Origin: Salarias fasciatus
Lineage: Eukaryota > Chordata > Actinopteri > Blenniiformes > Blenniidae
Direction of reading: 5' to 3'
Assembly: GCF_902148845.1 (NCBI RefSeq)
Contig: NC_043754.1
Span: forward strand, 23,650,431 to 23,714,430
Length of the DNA: 64,000 nt
A program made the position numbers and the translations under genes. Positions 44,901 through 55,288 of this stretch are shown in pieces. Every line of letters begins with the position of its first letter. The stretch's first letter is position 1. The notes under the pieces were generated by a model. That model did no database searches. It worked only from the letters and a program-made list of their open reading frames with translations, and was not told where the DNA came from.

Positions 44901-47900
44901 TTGTACCTCCTGCACCGCCTGGTCCACCTCCTGTTACAATACCGGAACCAGGAGTCCCAGCAATCCCCAGTCCTGCTCCAGGTCCACCACCAGTAGCTAG
45001 TCCAACACCTCGTCCAGGAAGTCCACCTCCCAGGCCGAGTCCAGAACCAGGCCCAGCACCAACCCCCAGGGCCCCTCCAAGACCTGCAGGCAGAAACCCA
45101 GCCTCAGCACATGACGATCTGCTGGCGATGGTGTTGTTTTTAGTAACGTGGCTCACCATATTTACGGGCTTTAGCACCGGCGTACCCTGAAAACACATCC
45201 ACAGTTCTTAAGGCAGGCCGCGTTTACCGAGAAAGAGATTAAAATTCTGACTGGCAGGTCTGATTCTTAGAACCTGGGATTGTTTTTAACTTTACCTCCG
45301 GGTCCATAGCCGGCACCTCCAGGTCCAACTCCACCTGGTCCGTAGCCGGCACCTCCAGGTCCAACTCCACCTGGTCCGTAGCCGGCACCTCCAGGTCCAA
45401 CTCCACCGGGTCCAACTCCACCTGGTCCATAGCCAGCACCTCCAGGTCCAACTCCACCGGGTCCAACTCCACCTGGTCCATAGCCGGCACCTCCAGGCCC
45501 AACTCCACCGGGTCCAACTCCACCGGGTCCAACTCCACCTGGTCCATAGCCAGCACCACCGGGTCCAACTCCACCTGGTCCATAGCTGGCACCTCCAGGT
45601 CCAACTCCACCGGGTCCAACTCCACCTGGTCCATAGCCGGCACCTCCAGGTCCAACTCCACCGGGTCCATAACCAGTACCAGCACCACCAGGTCCAAGTC
45701 CACCGGGTCCAACACCACCAGGTCTGAGTCCTCCAGGACCTGCTCCTGTTCCTCCGAGTGCTCCACTTAACATTCCTGAGAGGAGAAAACCAGATTTCTT
45801 TATTCTGAACCAGTTTATTGAATGCAGTTTTACTAGAGTTATTTGATAACCTCATTACCATATTTGCGAGCTTTGGCATTGGCATCATATCCTGAAACAC
45901 AAACATGGCAATCACACACCTGCCAATTTGAGTGACTGTACTGATTAAATTGTAGAAATGATATATTGGCTGATTGATTACCACCAGGTGCTGTTCCTGC
46001 TCCTCCGGATCCAGTGCCAGTACCACCAGGACCAAGACCACCTGTTCCGGTGCCAGCACCACTGGGGCCGTATCTGAGGCTAACACCGCCTGTCCCAGTG
46101 CTGGCACCACCAGGGCCATATCCAAGACCACCTGTCCCAGTGCTGGCACCACCAGGGCCATATCCAAGACCTCCTGTCCCAGGGCCGGCACCACCAGGAC
46201 CATATCCAAGACCTCCTGTCCCAGGGCCGGCACCACCAGGGCCATATCCAAGACCTCCTGTCCCAGTGCCGGCACCACCAGGGCCATATCCAAGACCTCC
46301 TGTCCCAGTGCCGGCACCACCAGGACCGTAGCCAGGTCCAACACCTGAGCTGGAGCCAGTTCCCCCAAGTCCTCTTCCTCCAAGGCCCCCAGCTGCACCA
46401 GCCCCTCCGATGCCTGGTGAGATAAAATTATTGGAGTGTATTGTAGAGTAGTTATTGCTACCTGTCCAACGTGTTATTTCTGGAATTCATGAAAATGTAG
46501 AAGCTTGGCTCACCGTATTTACGTGCCTTTGCCGAACCGGGCCCATATCCTGTAGTACAAAATGTTTCAGAGTAGTTAACAACTTATATGGAGACAATGT
46601 TTGTCAATGGGTGCATCTTTGGATAGAATTTTTCTGCAAAATAACAGAAAAAGGGACATTTATCAAGATTTACCAAGGCCAGGTGTGCCGGTGCCTGGTC
46701 CAACTCCACCTCCTGGTCCGACTCCACCTCCAAATCCTGGACCACCTCCAACTCCACCTCCTGGTCCAACTCCACCTCCTGGTCCGACTCCACCTCCAAA
46801 TCCTGGACCACCTCCAACTCCACCTCCTGGTCCGACTCCACCTCCAAATCCTGGACCACCTCCAACTCCACCTCCTGGTCCAACTCCACCTCCAAATCCT
46901 GGACCACCTCCAACTCCACCTCCTGGTCTGACTCCACCTCCTGGTCCAACTCCACCTCCAAATCCTGGACCACTGCCTGGTCCAACTCCACCGCCTGGTC
47001 CAACTCCACCTCCTCCACCTAATGCACCTCCTTGGCCAAGTGCACCTCCTCCAGCTTCAAAACATATAGTGATCAAAATGTGAGAAAATAAATAAGGAGT
47101 TTTGTTGACATTTCTGTTGATAATGGGGATTCTGTATCCGTACCGTATTTAGCAGCAGCTTTGGCTGGATTCTTAGACTTTCCTGACCCTTTAAAAAAAC
47201 CCAAAGCATTATGTGACATTTCGTGTTCTATAACTCTCCATATTTATGGTTTGTTTCAACAGGCGCTTCATGTACCAGCAGGATATTCCACATTATTGGT
47301 TATTATGTACCTGACTTCGGTGTTATGAGAGGATAACCACGAAAAACCCCAGGGAGCGGTTGTCCACGACCTAGAGGGAGAGGTACCTTTTATACTATAG
47401 TTCTAATGTTAAAATAAGTATTTCCAGCTTTTATTTACTCCTATATGATATTCTTTAACAATATTGGTAATAATAATAACAAACTGCACTGTAATACTCA
47501 CCGCCTGCCCCTCCTTGCCCAACGCCCCCCTGACCCAGGACTCCAGCCCCTGTAAGGAATAAAGCAACACTTTTTAGAACCTTACCAATTCAAACTCTGC
47601 TGTTCCCAGATTCATTAACCTTGACTGCATTTACGTACCAGCCTGTGTTCCAAGTCCAGATCCTGTGGCCACACCAGGGAGAACACCACGGCCTCCAAAG
47701 CCTGACCAGAGAAAGTGATAAGACACTCAAAACATCGATACAACCACAGACTCAAACACTGCTACGTCTTTTTGAAGCCATCCACCTTGTCCTGGTACAA
47801 ATCCACCTTGATAGAGCCCAGGTACCCCAATGCCTGCAAGACACCACATTCATCTTTAGAGCATCGCACACCTCATAATAAATGTTTGAAGCTGTAAAAG

Positions 47901-50900
47901 CTGAAAGGCTCTACCTGGAACTTGTTTTGCTGCTTTATTCTTGCCTCCAGGTCCGACCCCAGCAGCACCGGTCTGTGGCAGGAATGGAGCTGGTGCACGG
48001 AAAAGTCACATTCGTTTGAACTCTTCAACATTCAGAGCTTTAGTCGTTATGTAGCATGTTTTCTTCAAAAGTTTGTACAGATATGTTCTTGTTGTACAGA
48101 TTTGTTGCTGAAACTTAAATTTTAAGTCTACAAATATCATGCATGGCTTTCATTCTTGGATAGTGAATGTTTTTTACAGTATAGAATGATCTACCTCCTC
48201 CAGGCACAACAGCACCACCGGGACCAACTCCTGCACCGCCAGGTCCAATTCCTGCTCCACCAGGCCCGAATCCTGCTCCACCGGGACCAGTTCCTGCTCC
48301 GCCAGGTCCAAATCCTGCACCGCCGGGTCCAGTTCCTGCTCCGCCAGGTCCAAATCCTGCACCACCGGGTCCAGTTCCTGCTCCGCCAGGTCCAAATCCT
48401 GCACCGCCGGGTCCAGTTCCTGCTCCTCCAGGTCCAAATCCTGCACCGCCAGGTCCAGTTCCTGCTCCTCCAGGTCCAAATCCTGCACCGCCGGGTCCAG
48501 TTCCTGCTCCTCCAGGTCCAAATCCTGCTCCGCCAGGTCCAAATCCTGCACCGCCAGGTCCAGTTCCTGCTCCGCCAGGTCCAAATCCTGCACCGCCGGG
48601 TCCAGTTCCTGCTCCGCCAGGTCCTATTCCTGCTCCACCAGGCCCATATCCTGTTCCTCCTAGTGTTGTTCCAACACTACCTGAGTCAGACAGATCTCAA
48701 ATGTCAATAATGTTTCAATGGATAACTCTGCATAATGTGAAAAACAACAAATTAACAAATAGGTACCTGATTTAGGAGGTTTAGGTCCAGTTCCACCAAA
48801 TCCTGGATACTGACCAGCACCACCTGGCCCATAACCACCTACAGCAATTAAGAATTTGTGTATTTACTAACTTTATTTGTCAAGGTAGTCAAAAACATTG
48901 TATCGAATTGTGTGCTTCGTTGAATGATTTCATGGACTTTAGCTCAACGATGAGATGCTAATTAAAGGTGCTGTAGGCAGGATTTTGCTAGTCAATGCTA
49001 ATTTTTCTGTGTTTTCTTTGGATTAAATGTTAGAGTATCCATTGATAATCCTTTAGGAGTGTAGCATAATTGCACTACCGCGAGGGTGCAGCATTTCCAT
49101 CTGTCTCTGTTCTGAGCTGAAAAGGAATCTTGACAGCTCCAGGTATCTTTGACCAATCAGAAGAGCCCATGAGGCTCTAACTGATTGGTCGAGGGGCGTT
49201 CGTCGCACGTTCTTGTGGGAGGGGCTTAACTTGCGTAAGGGCGTGATGTCAGAGAAAACAGGACAGGATTGGCTGTGCTGGGTTTCAAATCGCCATCTTG
49301 CTTAGGTAAACCTAAGCAAGATGGCGGAGATTTGGAATCCTGCCTACAGCACCTTTAAAGGAAGATTAAAGTGTTTTTTTTTTTTTTTTCAGAAATTTTC
49401 CAGAAAGGTTTCAAGAATAAATACACGACAGCAACCACTGACCTCCAGGTACGAGGCCTGTTCCAGCTCCCAGACTTGCTCCAGTTCCAAAGCCTCCTCC
49501 TCCAGGGCCTCTATATCCTAGATAGAAGATAAAAGACACGCGGAACTTAGTGATTTCTAACCTTTTCCCTGTGACCACTCTGAACTAAACCACACATTAA
49601 TGAATATGGTATGTCGGAGTGACACTCCACCCTTTTGTAATGTTACATGTGCATGATGGCTGCTCACGAAAAACCCCTCAGGGATTAACTTGCTCTCTGT
49701 GAGGGTCTTTGGAGGGTCTTTGTTTGAAGTGTGCAGCCGCTCCAAAGAATTCTGAGATTGGCTGTGGATGAATGAAATGATCATGGAAACGTCTGCACAG
49801 ATATCACCGAGAGAAAACGTAAATTAACATGAGAGTGAGCTGAATGTGCTACTGTGTAAAGTTGTTAAGCTATATCTATTTAATTTTCAATAATGCTTCT
49901 ATTCAAACCTCCAAGATCAAGCAACACCTGAGAATGTTCTAATAATCAGCAGCATCTTAAGATCTCAGAATTCATCTGCATTGTTTCAGCTTTTTCTAAA
50001 TTTTTATGTGAACTGAGGTTTTTACATTTTTACTTTTTCTTCATCGTGGAACAACTAGTGTACTTGATCGTGTGGATAAATAGTGTGTTCAGCCGCGACT
50101 TTGGGTAAATTGGAAAGTATGACGTATGCGTCTGTTTCCTATGCTCGCACTGACCTGTTTTCTACCCACCGGATTAATGGGTGGATTTCAAAAGGTTCAC
50201 AAAAGCCAAGGTTTAACCTCGAAGAATGGCTTGGATATTATCACCAGCATTCTTGGTCCTGCATAGGCAACTCGCATGTTTGAGGGATGAAAAACAGAGG
50301 CCTGAAATTCCAAAGCAAATCAGTCTTTGTGACTGATGTGGTCACTTCCGTCCTTTATCAGGGGCCTGCCGTGCCTAATGCATTAGCTTTTATCACTGTA
50401 AATGTACATATGTGTGTGTGTGGGTAAGGGTGTGTGGCCCCCCAACAATAGCTTATGACCTTGAGGTAATGAGGAAATGAAATAATGGCACATATATGCA
50501 GTCCTTATCCTGCTGCATTGAGTCGAACATAGGAAAATATTTACAGTACAGAGGCCGGCTGTGGATCCATGCGTGCCGAGAGCAGAACTTCCACTAATTG
50601 TGAAGTTCACTTGATGCACGTAAATAAAGCGAGTCAAGCTTTATTATTTTAGTTTCACAGCCATGAAAAAGACTGTCTCATTGAACAGAAAGACACAAAT
50701 CTTTCTGCTTCAGTCTTTCCACCACTGTCATCAGTAAGAGAGGAACTTCATGCCTGCGCCTTGGCCTCCTGCTCCCACTCCTCCAGGTCCTGTTCCGTAT
50801 CCTCCAGGACCAACGCCGCCTGGCCCCAGTCCTCCTGTACCCCCGACCCCCTGTCCCGCTCCGCGGCCGCCGTAGCCAACGCCTGGAGATAACGAGACAT

Positions 50901-53900
50901 GTGTTCTTCACAGTTTGCAGAGGCTGTAGTCATGATCACAATGGGCTCTGTGTTTGTTTCTACATGTCTTTGTCCAATGTTACATTAATGGAATTAGGAT
51001 TTGAACGTCTCTATGAAGTCTCTTCTAAATACATGATAACATTGTTCTCCCCTAGAGCACCCTTCGGTTTAACAACAACCAGGCCTCAAGTTCTTACCGG
51101 TTTTTGGAGGCTTTCCACCTGAAAGAAGAAAACAATCATAGTAATTGAGTGAACAAGAGCAGAATTATGGAAATCCAGTTAGATTTTTGCTCTGCAGGCT
51201 CAACAGTTGCGGAAATAAAAAACATGTGAGCTAAACAGTTTTCTTACCAACAGCTCCAGATCCAAGTCCCAGGCCACCACTGCCTGGACCAAAAATCCCA
51301 GGCCTGAACCCTCCTGGTCCAACTCCCCCTGGTCCAATTCCCCCTGGTCCAACTCCTCCTGGTCCAACTCCTCCCGGTCCAACTCCTCCCGGTCCAACTC
51401 CTCCTGGTCCAACTCCTCCCGGTCCAACTCCCCCGGGTCCTTGACCACCGAAGCCACCTATGGAATGAAACGTGAGTTAAAAACACGACTCATAATTCAG
51501 GCAGCTGAAGACAAACACGGCTGATAAAGCTGGACGTCCAGGATAGCTCCGTACGTGAATTTACTGCCAGAGTTATTTCTCATGCTGAAATCAACACGAG
51601 GACTTCATTATCAGTGAGACATGAAAACACACCTTCTGTTTTCTTTGGCTGGAACTCTCCGAAACCTCCAGTAACTGATGTCATTTAAACAAAAGAGTGA
51701 ACATTTAAAATACTGTGGGTTCATAAGTGATGACAAACTCTTGAGTGTTTAGGTATTGTTTTTCATGTGTGCAGCTGCATCTGGAAGGAATGCGGTTCAT
51801 GCTATAACTTTTCTTGGACATTTCGAAATGTCAGTCCTCATATTTCCCGAATGTCTTTGAAATGAAATCACTGAACTAAAGCAGAAAAGACGGGAAGGTG
51901 TCTGCTGCACCTCCGCCAGCTCCTGGTCCAAAGCCTCCGAGGCCGGCTCCCCCTGGTCCGCCACCTCCAGCTCCTCCGGGGCCAAATCCTGCTCCAGTCC
52001 CGCCTGGCCCAAATCCAGTTCCAGTTCCTGGACCAGCTCCCGCTCCTCCAGCAGCGCCGGCAGCTGGTATGTATATACCTGTTCAAAACAGAGCCAGTTC
52101 ACAGTCCCTTTACATGCAAAGCACTATTTTAGGATGAGTCTATATCCATCCATCGAGCTGCACAGGTAGAACATGCAAACTCCACACTGTTAAGCCCCCC
52201 AGCCAGGACTCCAACCAGGGATATGGAGTATGCCAACCACCACGCCACAGTGCACTGATTTGTATTCACTTGTATTCACTACAATTTGAAGCCTCGTTCT
52301 AGTAAAAATATCTCGGCATGTAAACACATCTGGCTTTGCGAGCAGAAGGGATTTACCCGTTCTTTTTATAGGAGCACATTTGCATCAGTTCTACCCACAC
52401 TACAGTGTGATGAATAGTATTTTCATTGTTTTGGGCTCCTGGCTGACGCCGTCTGATAAACTCTGTGGATTTGGTGAGTCATCAGTCAAAAGTAATGGTG
52501 CGTAATTTTCTCCTCTTTTTTCCCGCTCGTAGCCCGTTTAAATGATCTTAATAATCAAGGATTACATTTAACACCGAGTCATTTGCCACACGGGCACGCA
52601 CACACAGACAGAAACTGCACACAGACTGTGCACGTGTGTGTGTGTAAGTGTGTGTTGGTGCCTCCCAGCTCTGTGCTGGGGTTTCTCTGCAGCTGATAAC
52701 CAACACTGCTTCACCCCAAAGGCATGCTTCCCCGGTCGTAATTCTCACACTTTTCTGCACCTATGGTGGATTACACAAATCACAAAAAGCCAAAAATAGA
52801 AGCACAGAAGGCAAACCAACTATAAAAGGAAAGGTTTTTTGGGATCCCACAGTCCAGATGTGAAGAGAACAAATCTGTAGGGATTCCTAAAGAATGTAGG
52901 TTACTGAGCTCACAGTCAGGCCATGTAAAGCACATTAACAACAGTAAATAACGTAAGTGCTCAATCATTCAGCTCAGGGTCCAGGTCTGTGTAGAAGTAG
53001 GCCAAAAAGGTTTCGTTGTCCTTGGAGTGATTTATATGTTTAGCTGTATTCACGAATCAAACAGATAGGGACGTGCCACGAAGACAACAGTGTCTTCTTG
53101 ATAAACTTCTCATTTTGAACGCAGGGCGTCAGACTGTGTTCATATTTAACTGGGAAGTGGAAATCTGTCAAATTTTGAACTTCCCAGTGGGAAACTGACC
53201 AACTTGAGAGAAGCGGTTTTGCACTTCCACATGCAAATGACCTTTTTTTAATGAGACGCTCTGTAATAAAGCAACTTTTTTCACAACTGAGGTGAAAATA
53301 GCCTTCACTCCGTCGATGATGGTATGAATCTTGTCCACCTTCCCCTGCACCATCTTTCACACCACATCTGCTTTATTTGACACAGAAATGGTAATATTTG
53401 CTTCAGAGCCAAACTTTCCAAAATTTCAAAAGCTGTCAGGATCCATAGGCAACAAAAAACATTCTTCTTCTTGAGATCGTTAGATGTTGATTGTTACACA
53501 AAAGGTTTGGAACTTGATTCTTTTTTTTTTCTTGAGTTTTTTTATGTCTCCTGTGTTTGTGTGGGTTTCCTCCCCCCAGTCCAACAACATGAAATGTGTT
53601 TAAACCTAATTGGTGACTCTAAATTGCCCATTGGTGTGAACGTTTGTGTGTGTTTGCCTGGCAGCCTGTCCAGTGGTTAGCCTGCCTTGCCCAGCGGCAC
53701 TGCTTCTTTCTTTTTAACCTTGATTTCTTCTCGCTGAGGTGAAGACGCTCAGTAGCTGCTGAGCGTTTTCCCACTGAGATGGATCTCAGTATAAATCTGC
53801 ATGAGGGGGGAGGAGGGACAGTATTGCTCTGAATGGGGATTAAAATAATTACATTCCCACCCGGACAAATGGCACCCAGCGAGCACGTGAAATGAAATGG

Positions 53901-55078
53901 TAAAACTCAAACACCACTCAAGACAGTCGGCTGTCATAAGAAAGGGTGTTTCCCAGCCTTTTAACCTTGACCGCCAGACTCTGGCAGACACACCCCCGTA
54001 TCATCTCCAGAGCCGATGGGACGACCTGTTGTCCTACAGTTCTGCAGGATGTGTCAAGTCCTGAAGTAAATTAAATTCAACATAAAAACTTAACTTCTAT
54101 TTTGAAAACAGTCACATGACATCTGGAGTCCACAACAGTGTGTCACCGAGATCAAGCTGGAAGCAGTAATTCAGTCCACTTCAATGAAAGCTGAGCACCA
54201 AACAACCGATAACAGGTCGCGTTACTCTCCAGCGAGAGTCCGCTGGTTGAGTTTGAATGAAACAGAATTACTCAACAACCAGGAGAAGCTTTTATAGACG
54301 AGCTCGTTTTTTAAACAAGACATGAAACGGGTCAAAAGACAAGAGCCAGCTGAGAGTCCATGAGGTCTGCAGCACATGCTCCTACTGGGATTCATTTTTC
54401 ATCAGACTGCAGTAATTACATAATAAAACTTTAACTGCGACAGCAACACTACATGCCTCTAGTGCTCATTTTAATTTCATATTTTTGTACTTGACTATGG
54501 TCGAAGTTAATCAAAACAACTTGGAATACATTTTACAAGTCTGTGCAAGGTAACCCCGGTCGGAATATGAAGTCATTACCATCATTACTGATGAGAGAAA
54601 AAGAAACCTGGTGCTTTCTTGGAGGAGTTGGCATTCATCCTGAACATTCTGATACGAGTGTAAAGCATGTTCACGACAAGCTCAGTCCAAGATCCTCCAC
54701 AGTCTGAATAATGATCTACAGATCAGTCTCAATCTCCTCCAAGTTTGCAATAATGAACAATATTTACTTAAATATTGAATAAATCATTCGTCTCTGAATT
54801 TACACACATTTGTTTTCACCTTTCCCCCAATTTGTTTACAGCGTTCCAAAAAAATCCCATTATCATCAGTAGTATTTGCAACGGCCCATAAAATCTTGAC
54901 GAACGAGCATCTGCATCAACAGGTCTCCGCCGGCGCCGCCGTTTCAACACCTGCTCCACAGGTGAGCGCCCCGGACCCGCACACGCAGCAGAAGACACCC
55001 ACCTCCTTGCAGCGACGGTTTCCACAGAGCCAAGAGAAGGACCCCATGCAGGTACGTGGCCACCGTCCCTCTCGCCAT
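35860..55078 (-). CDS. eln: elastin (tropoelastin), very long, about 54 coding exons
   Basis: Exons in transcript order: 55003-55078, 51911-52063, 51633-51674, 51248-51457, 51098-51118, 50754-50882, 49443-49517, 48767-48838, 48195-48680, 47915-47989, 47786-47833, 47639-47701, 47502-47549, 47311-47370, 47144-47188, 46674-47054, 46514-46549, 45982-46413, 45859-45891, 45296-45775, 45157-45186, 44907-45083, 44447-44479, 43940-44167, 43819-43851, 43684-43722, 43546-43587, 43179-43211, 42930-43088, 42792-42845, 42550-42603, 42266-42340, 42086-42109, 41811-41831, 41505-41531, 41401-41415, 41245-41268, 41065-41124, 40679-40909, 40407-40589, 40274-40312, 40132-40182, 39731-40054, 39597-39653, 39250-39513, 38699-39169, 38563-38589, 38118-38486, 37623-37679, 37365-37466, 36785-36832, 36485-36508, 36182-36247 and 35860-35903. 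Together these give about 2,149 residues; human tropoelastin has under 800. Every intron is phase 1 and every internal exon is a multiple of three, as in all elastins. A signal peptide starts the protein. Hydrophobic exons (GPGGAG, GVGPGG, GTG types) alternate with Lys cross-link exons (AKARKYG, SKAAKYG, KPPKSG). The end is GACQGKYCGRRRK, the elastin C-terminus that binds microfibrils and cell surfaces. Known role: secreted monomer cross-linked by lysyl oxidase into elastic fibres. Teleosts have two copies (elna, elnb); I cannot tell which this is. Confidence 0.94.
38118..38486 (-). repeat. eln: eln repeat exon: GFGPGGAGP tandem array
   Basis: The sense strand encodes a nine-residue unit GFGPGGAGP repeated about eight times, with near-identical 27-base copies. 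It is flanked by GVLGGGTGARPGGYG and by the cross-link segment TRKPPKSGYG. All three - frames and the + strand stay open over the array because of the repeat composition. Confidence 0.9.
38699..39169 (-). repeat. eln: eln repeat exon: GFGPGGAGTGP/TGT tandem array
   Basis: A 471-base exon made mostly of 33-base units encoding GFGPGGAGTGP and the variant GFGPGGAGTGT, ending in the cross-link segment GKRKPSKSG. The unit differs in length and content from those of neighbouring exons. Confidence 0.9.
45296..45775 (-). repeat. eln: eln repeat exon: GVGPGGAGYGPG tandem array
   Basis: A 480-base exon with repeats of GVGPGGAGYGPG and inserted GVGPGG units. It carries no Lys apart from the adjoining 30- and 33-base exons, which encode AKARKYG cross-link sites. 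Confidence 0.9.
45982..46413 (-). repeat. eln: eln repeat exon: GLGYGPGGAGTGTG tandem array
   Basis: A 432-base exon with 42-base units encoding GYGPGGAGTGTGGL, repeated about seven times. Adjacent copies are almost identical, which suggests recent expansion. Confidence 0.9.
46674..47054 (-). repeat. eln: eln repeat exon: GVGPGGGVGGGPGFGG tandem array
   Basis: A 381-base exon with units encoding GVGPGGGVGGGPGFGG. Its acceptor (GTTTTGAAG) is weaker than most in the gene, but frame and repeat content continue right up to it. Confidence 0.88.
48195..48680 (-). repeat. eln: eln repeat exon: GAGTGPGGAGFGPG tandem array
   Basis: A 486-base exon, the longest of the gene, with units encoding GTGPGGAGFGPGGA. 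It begins GSVGTTLGG after a GACTCAG acceptor. Confidence 0.9.
48966..49354 (+). mobile_element. piggyBac-like MITE with TTAA flanks
   Basis: A 389-base non-coding element in the eln intron between 48839... and its upstream neighbour at 49443. Its ends are perfect 19-base inverted repeats (AGGTGCTGTAGGCAGGATT at the left), and each is bordered by TTAA (48962-48965 and 49355-49358), the target duplication of the piggyBac superfamily. Near its right end is a perfect 16-base inverted repeat with a 4-base loop (49291-49326). No transposase is present. Intact ends suggest fairly recent insertion. Confidence 0.82.
49518..50753 (-). other. eln: eln intron of 1.2 kb
   Basis: Non-coding sequence between two Gly-rich exons. 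No further exon or repeat was recognised. It is bounded upstream by a probable GC donor. Confidence 0.6.
52165..52256 (-). mobile_element. tRNA-derived SINE fragment
   Basis: On the - strand: GTGGCGTGGTGGTTGGC (A-box region), CCTGGTTGGAGTCCTGGCT (B-box region), then GTGTGGAGTTTGCATGTTC, which is the standard order in a widespread teleost SINE type. Confidence 0.65.
53540..53705 (+). mobile_element. SINE body fragment
   Basis: Contains GTGTGGGTTTCCTCC, CCAGTCCAACAACATG, AATTGGTGACTCTAAATTG and, near the end, GCCTGTCCAGTGG. This is the body and 3' part of the same fish SINE type whose head is seen at 52165-52256, in opposite orientation. Confidence 0.65.
55003..55078 (-). CDS. eln: first coding exon of eln (signal peptide)
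   Basis: The ATG at 55078 is preceded by GCAAG. It opens 25 codons with a hydrophobic core, HGVLLLALWKPS, followed by LQG. The exon ends GGAG before a GTGGGT donor in phase 1, as required for the next elastin exon at 52063. Length and layout match exon 1 of mammalian ELN. The phase match and secretory signal make this the best start. Transcript evidence would confirm it. Confidence 0.75.
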
Positions 55079-55186
55079 CTTGCTCCAAAATGTCCCTCTC
55101 CTCTCCCAAACTCCAGGTTTTATCCCCAGCAAGCCTGTCAGAGCTCAACAAGGCCTACAGAAAGAAGGAGGGAAATCAGTCAGGGC

Positions 55187-55213
<27 letters not shown>
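55187..55213 (+). repeat. A27 homopolymer
   Basis: 27 consecutive A on the + strand. Confidence 0.95.
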
Positions 55214-55217
<4 letters not shown>

Positions 55218-55251
55218 GAAAGGATGCAAAACAGGACACTGTGTAATTGGC

Positions 55252-55253
<2 letters not shown>

Positions 55254-55285
<32 letters not shown>
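55254..55285 (+). repeat. (AG)16 microsatellite
   Basis: An AG run of about 32 bases in a purine-rich stretch that continues to the G13 run at 55471-55483. Confidence 0.95.

Positions 55286-55288
<3 letters not shown>

Larger units (their letters stand above)
52064..55002 (-). other. eln: eln intron 1
   Basis: A 2.9-kb intron between the signal-peptide exon and the first hydrophobic exon. It contains SINE fragments at 52165-52256 and 53540-53705. No additional elastin-like exon was seen, though a very short one could be missed. Confidence 0.6.

Noticed and set aside
38220-48640. Regularly spaced direct repeats resembling a CRISPR array
   Set aside because: Units of 27-48 bases are contiguous coding repeats without spacers, in frame, inside exons of a vertebrate gene.
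54896-55060. A + strand exon-like stretch with AG and GTGAGC borders opposite the eln first exon
   Set aside because: No partner exons or recognisable domain on the + strand. The - strand signal-peptide exon explains the same bases better.
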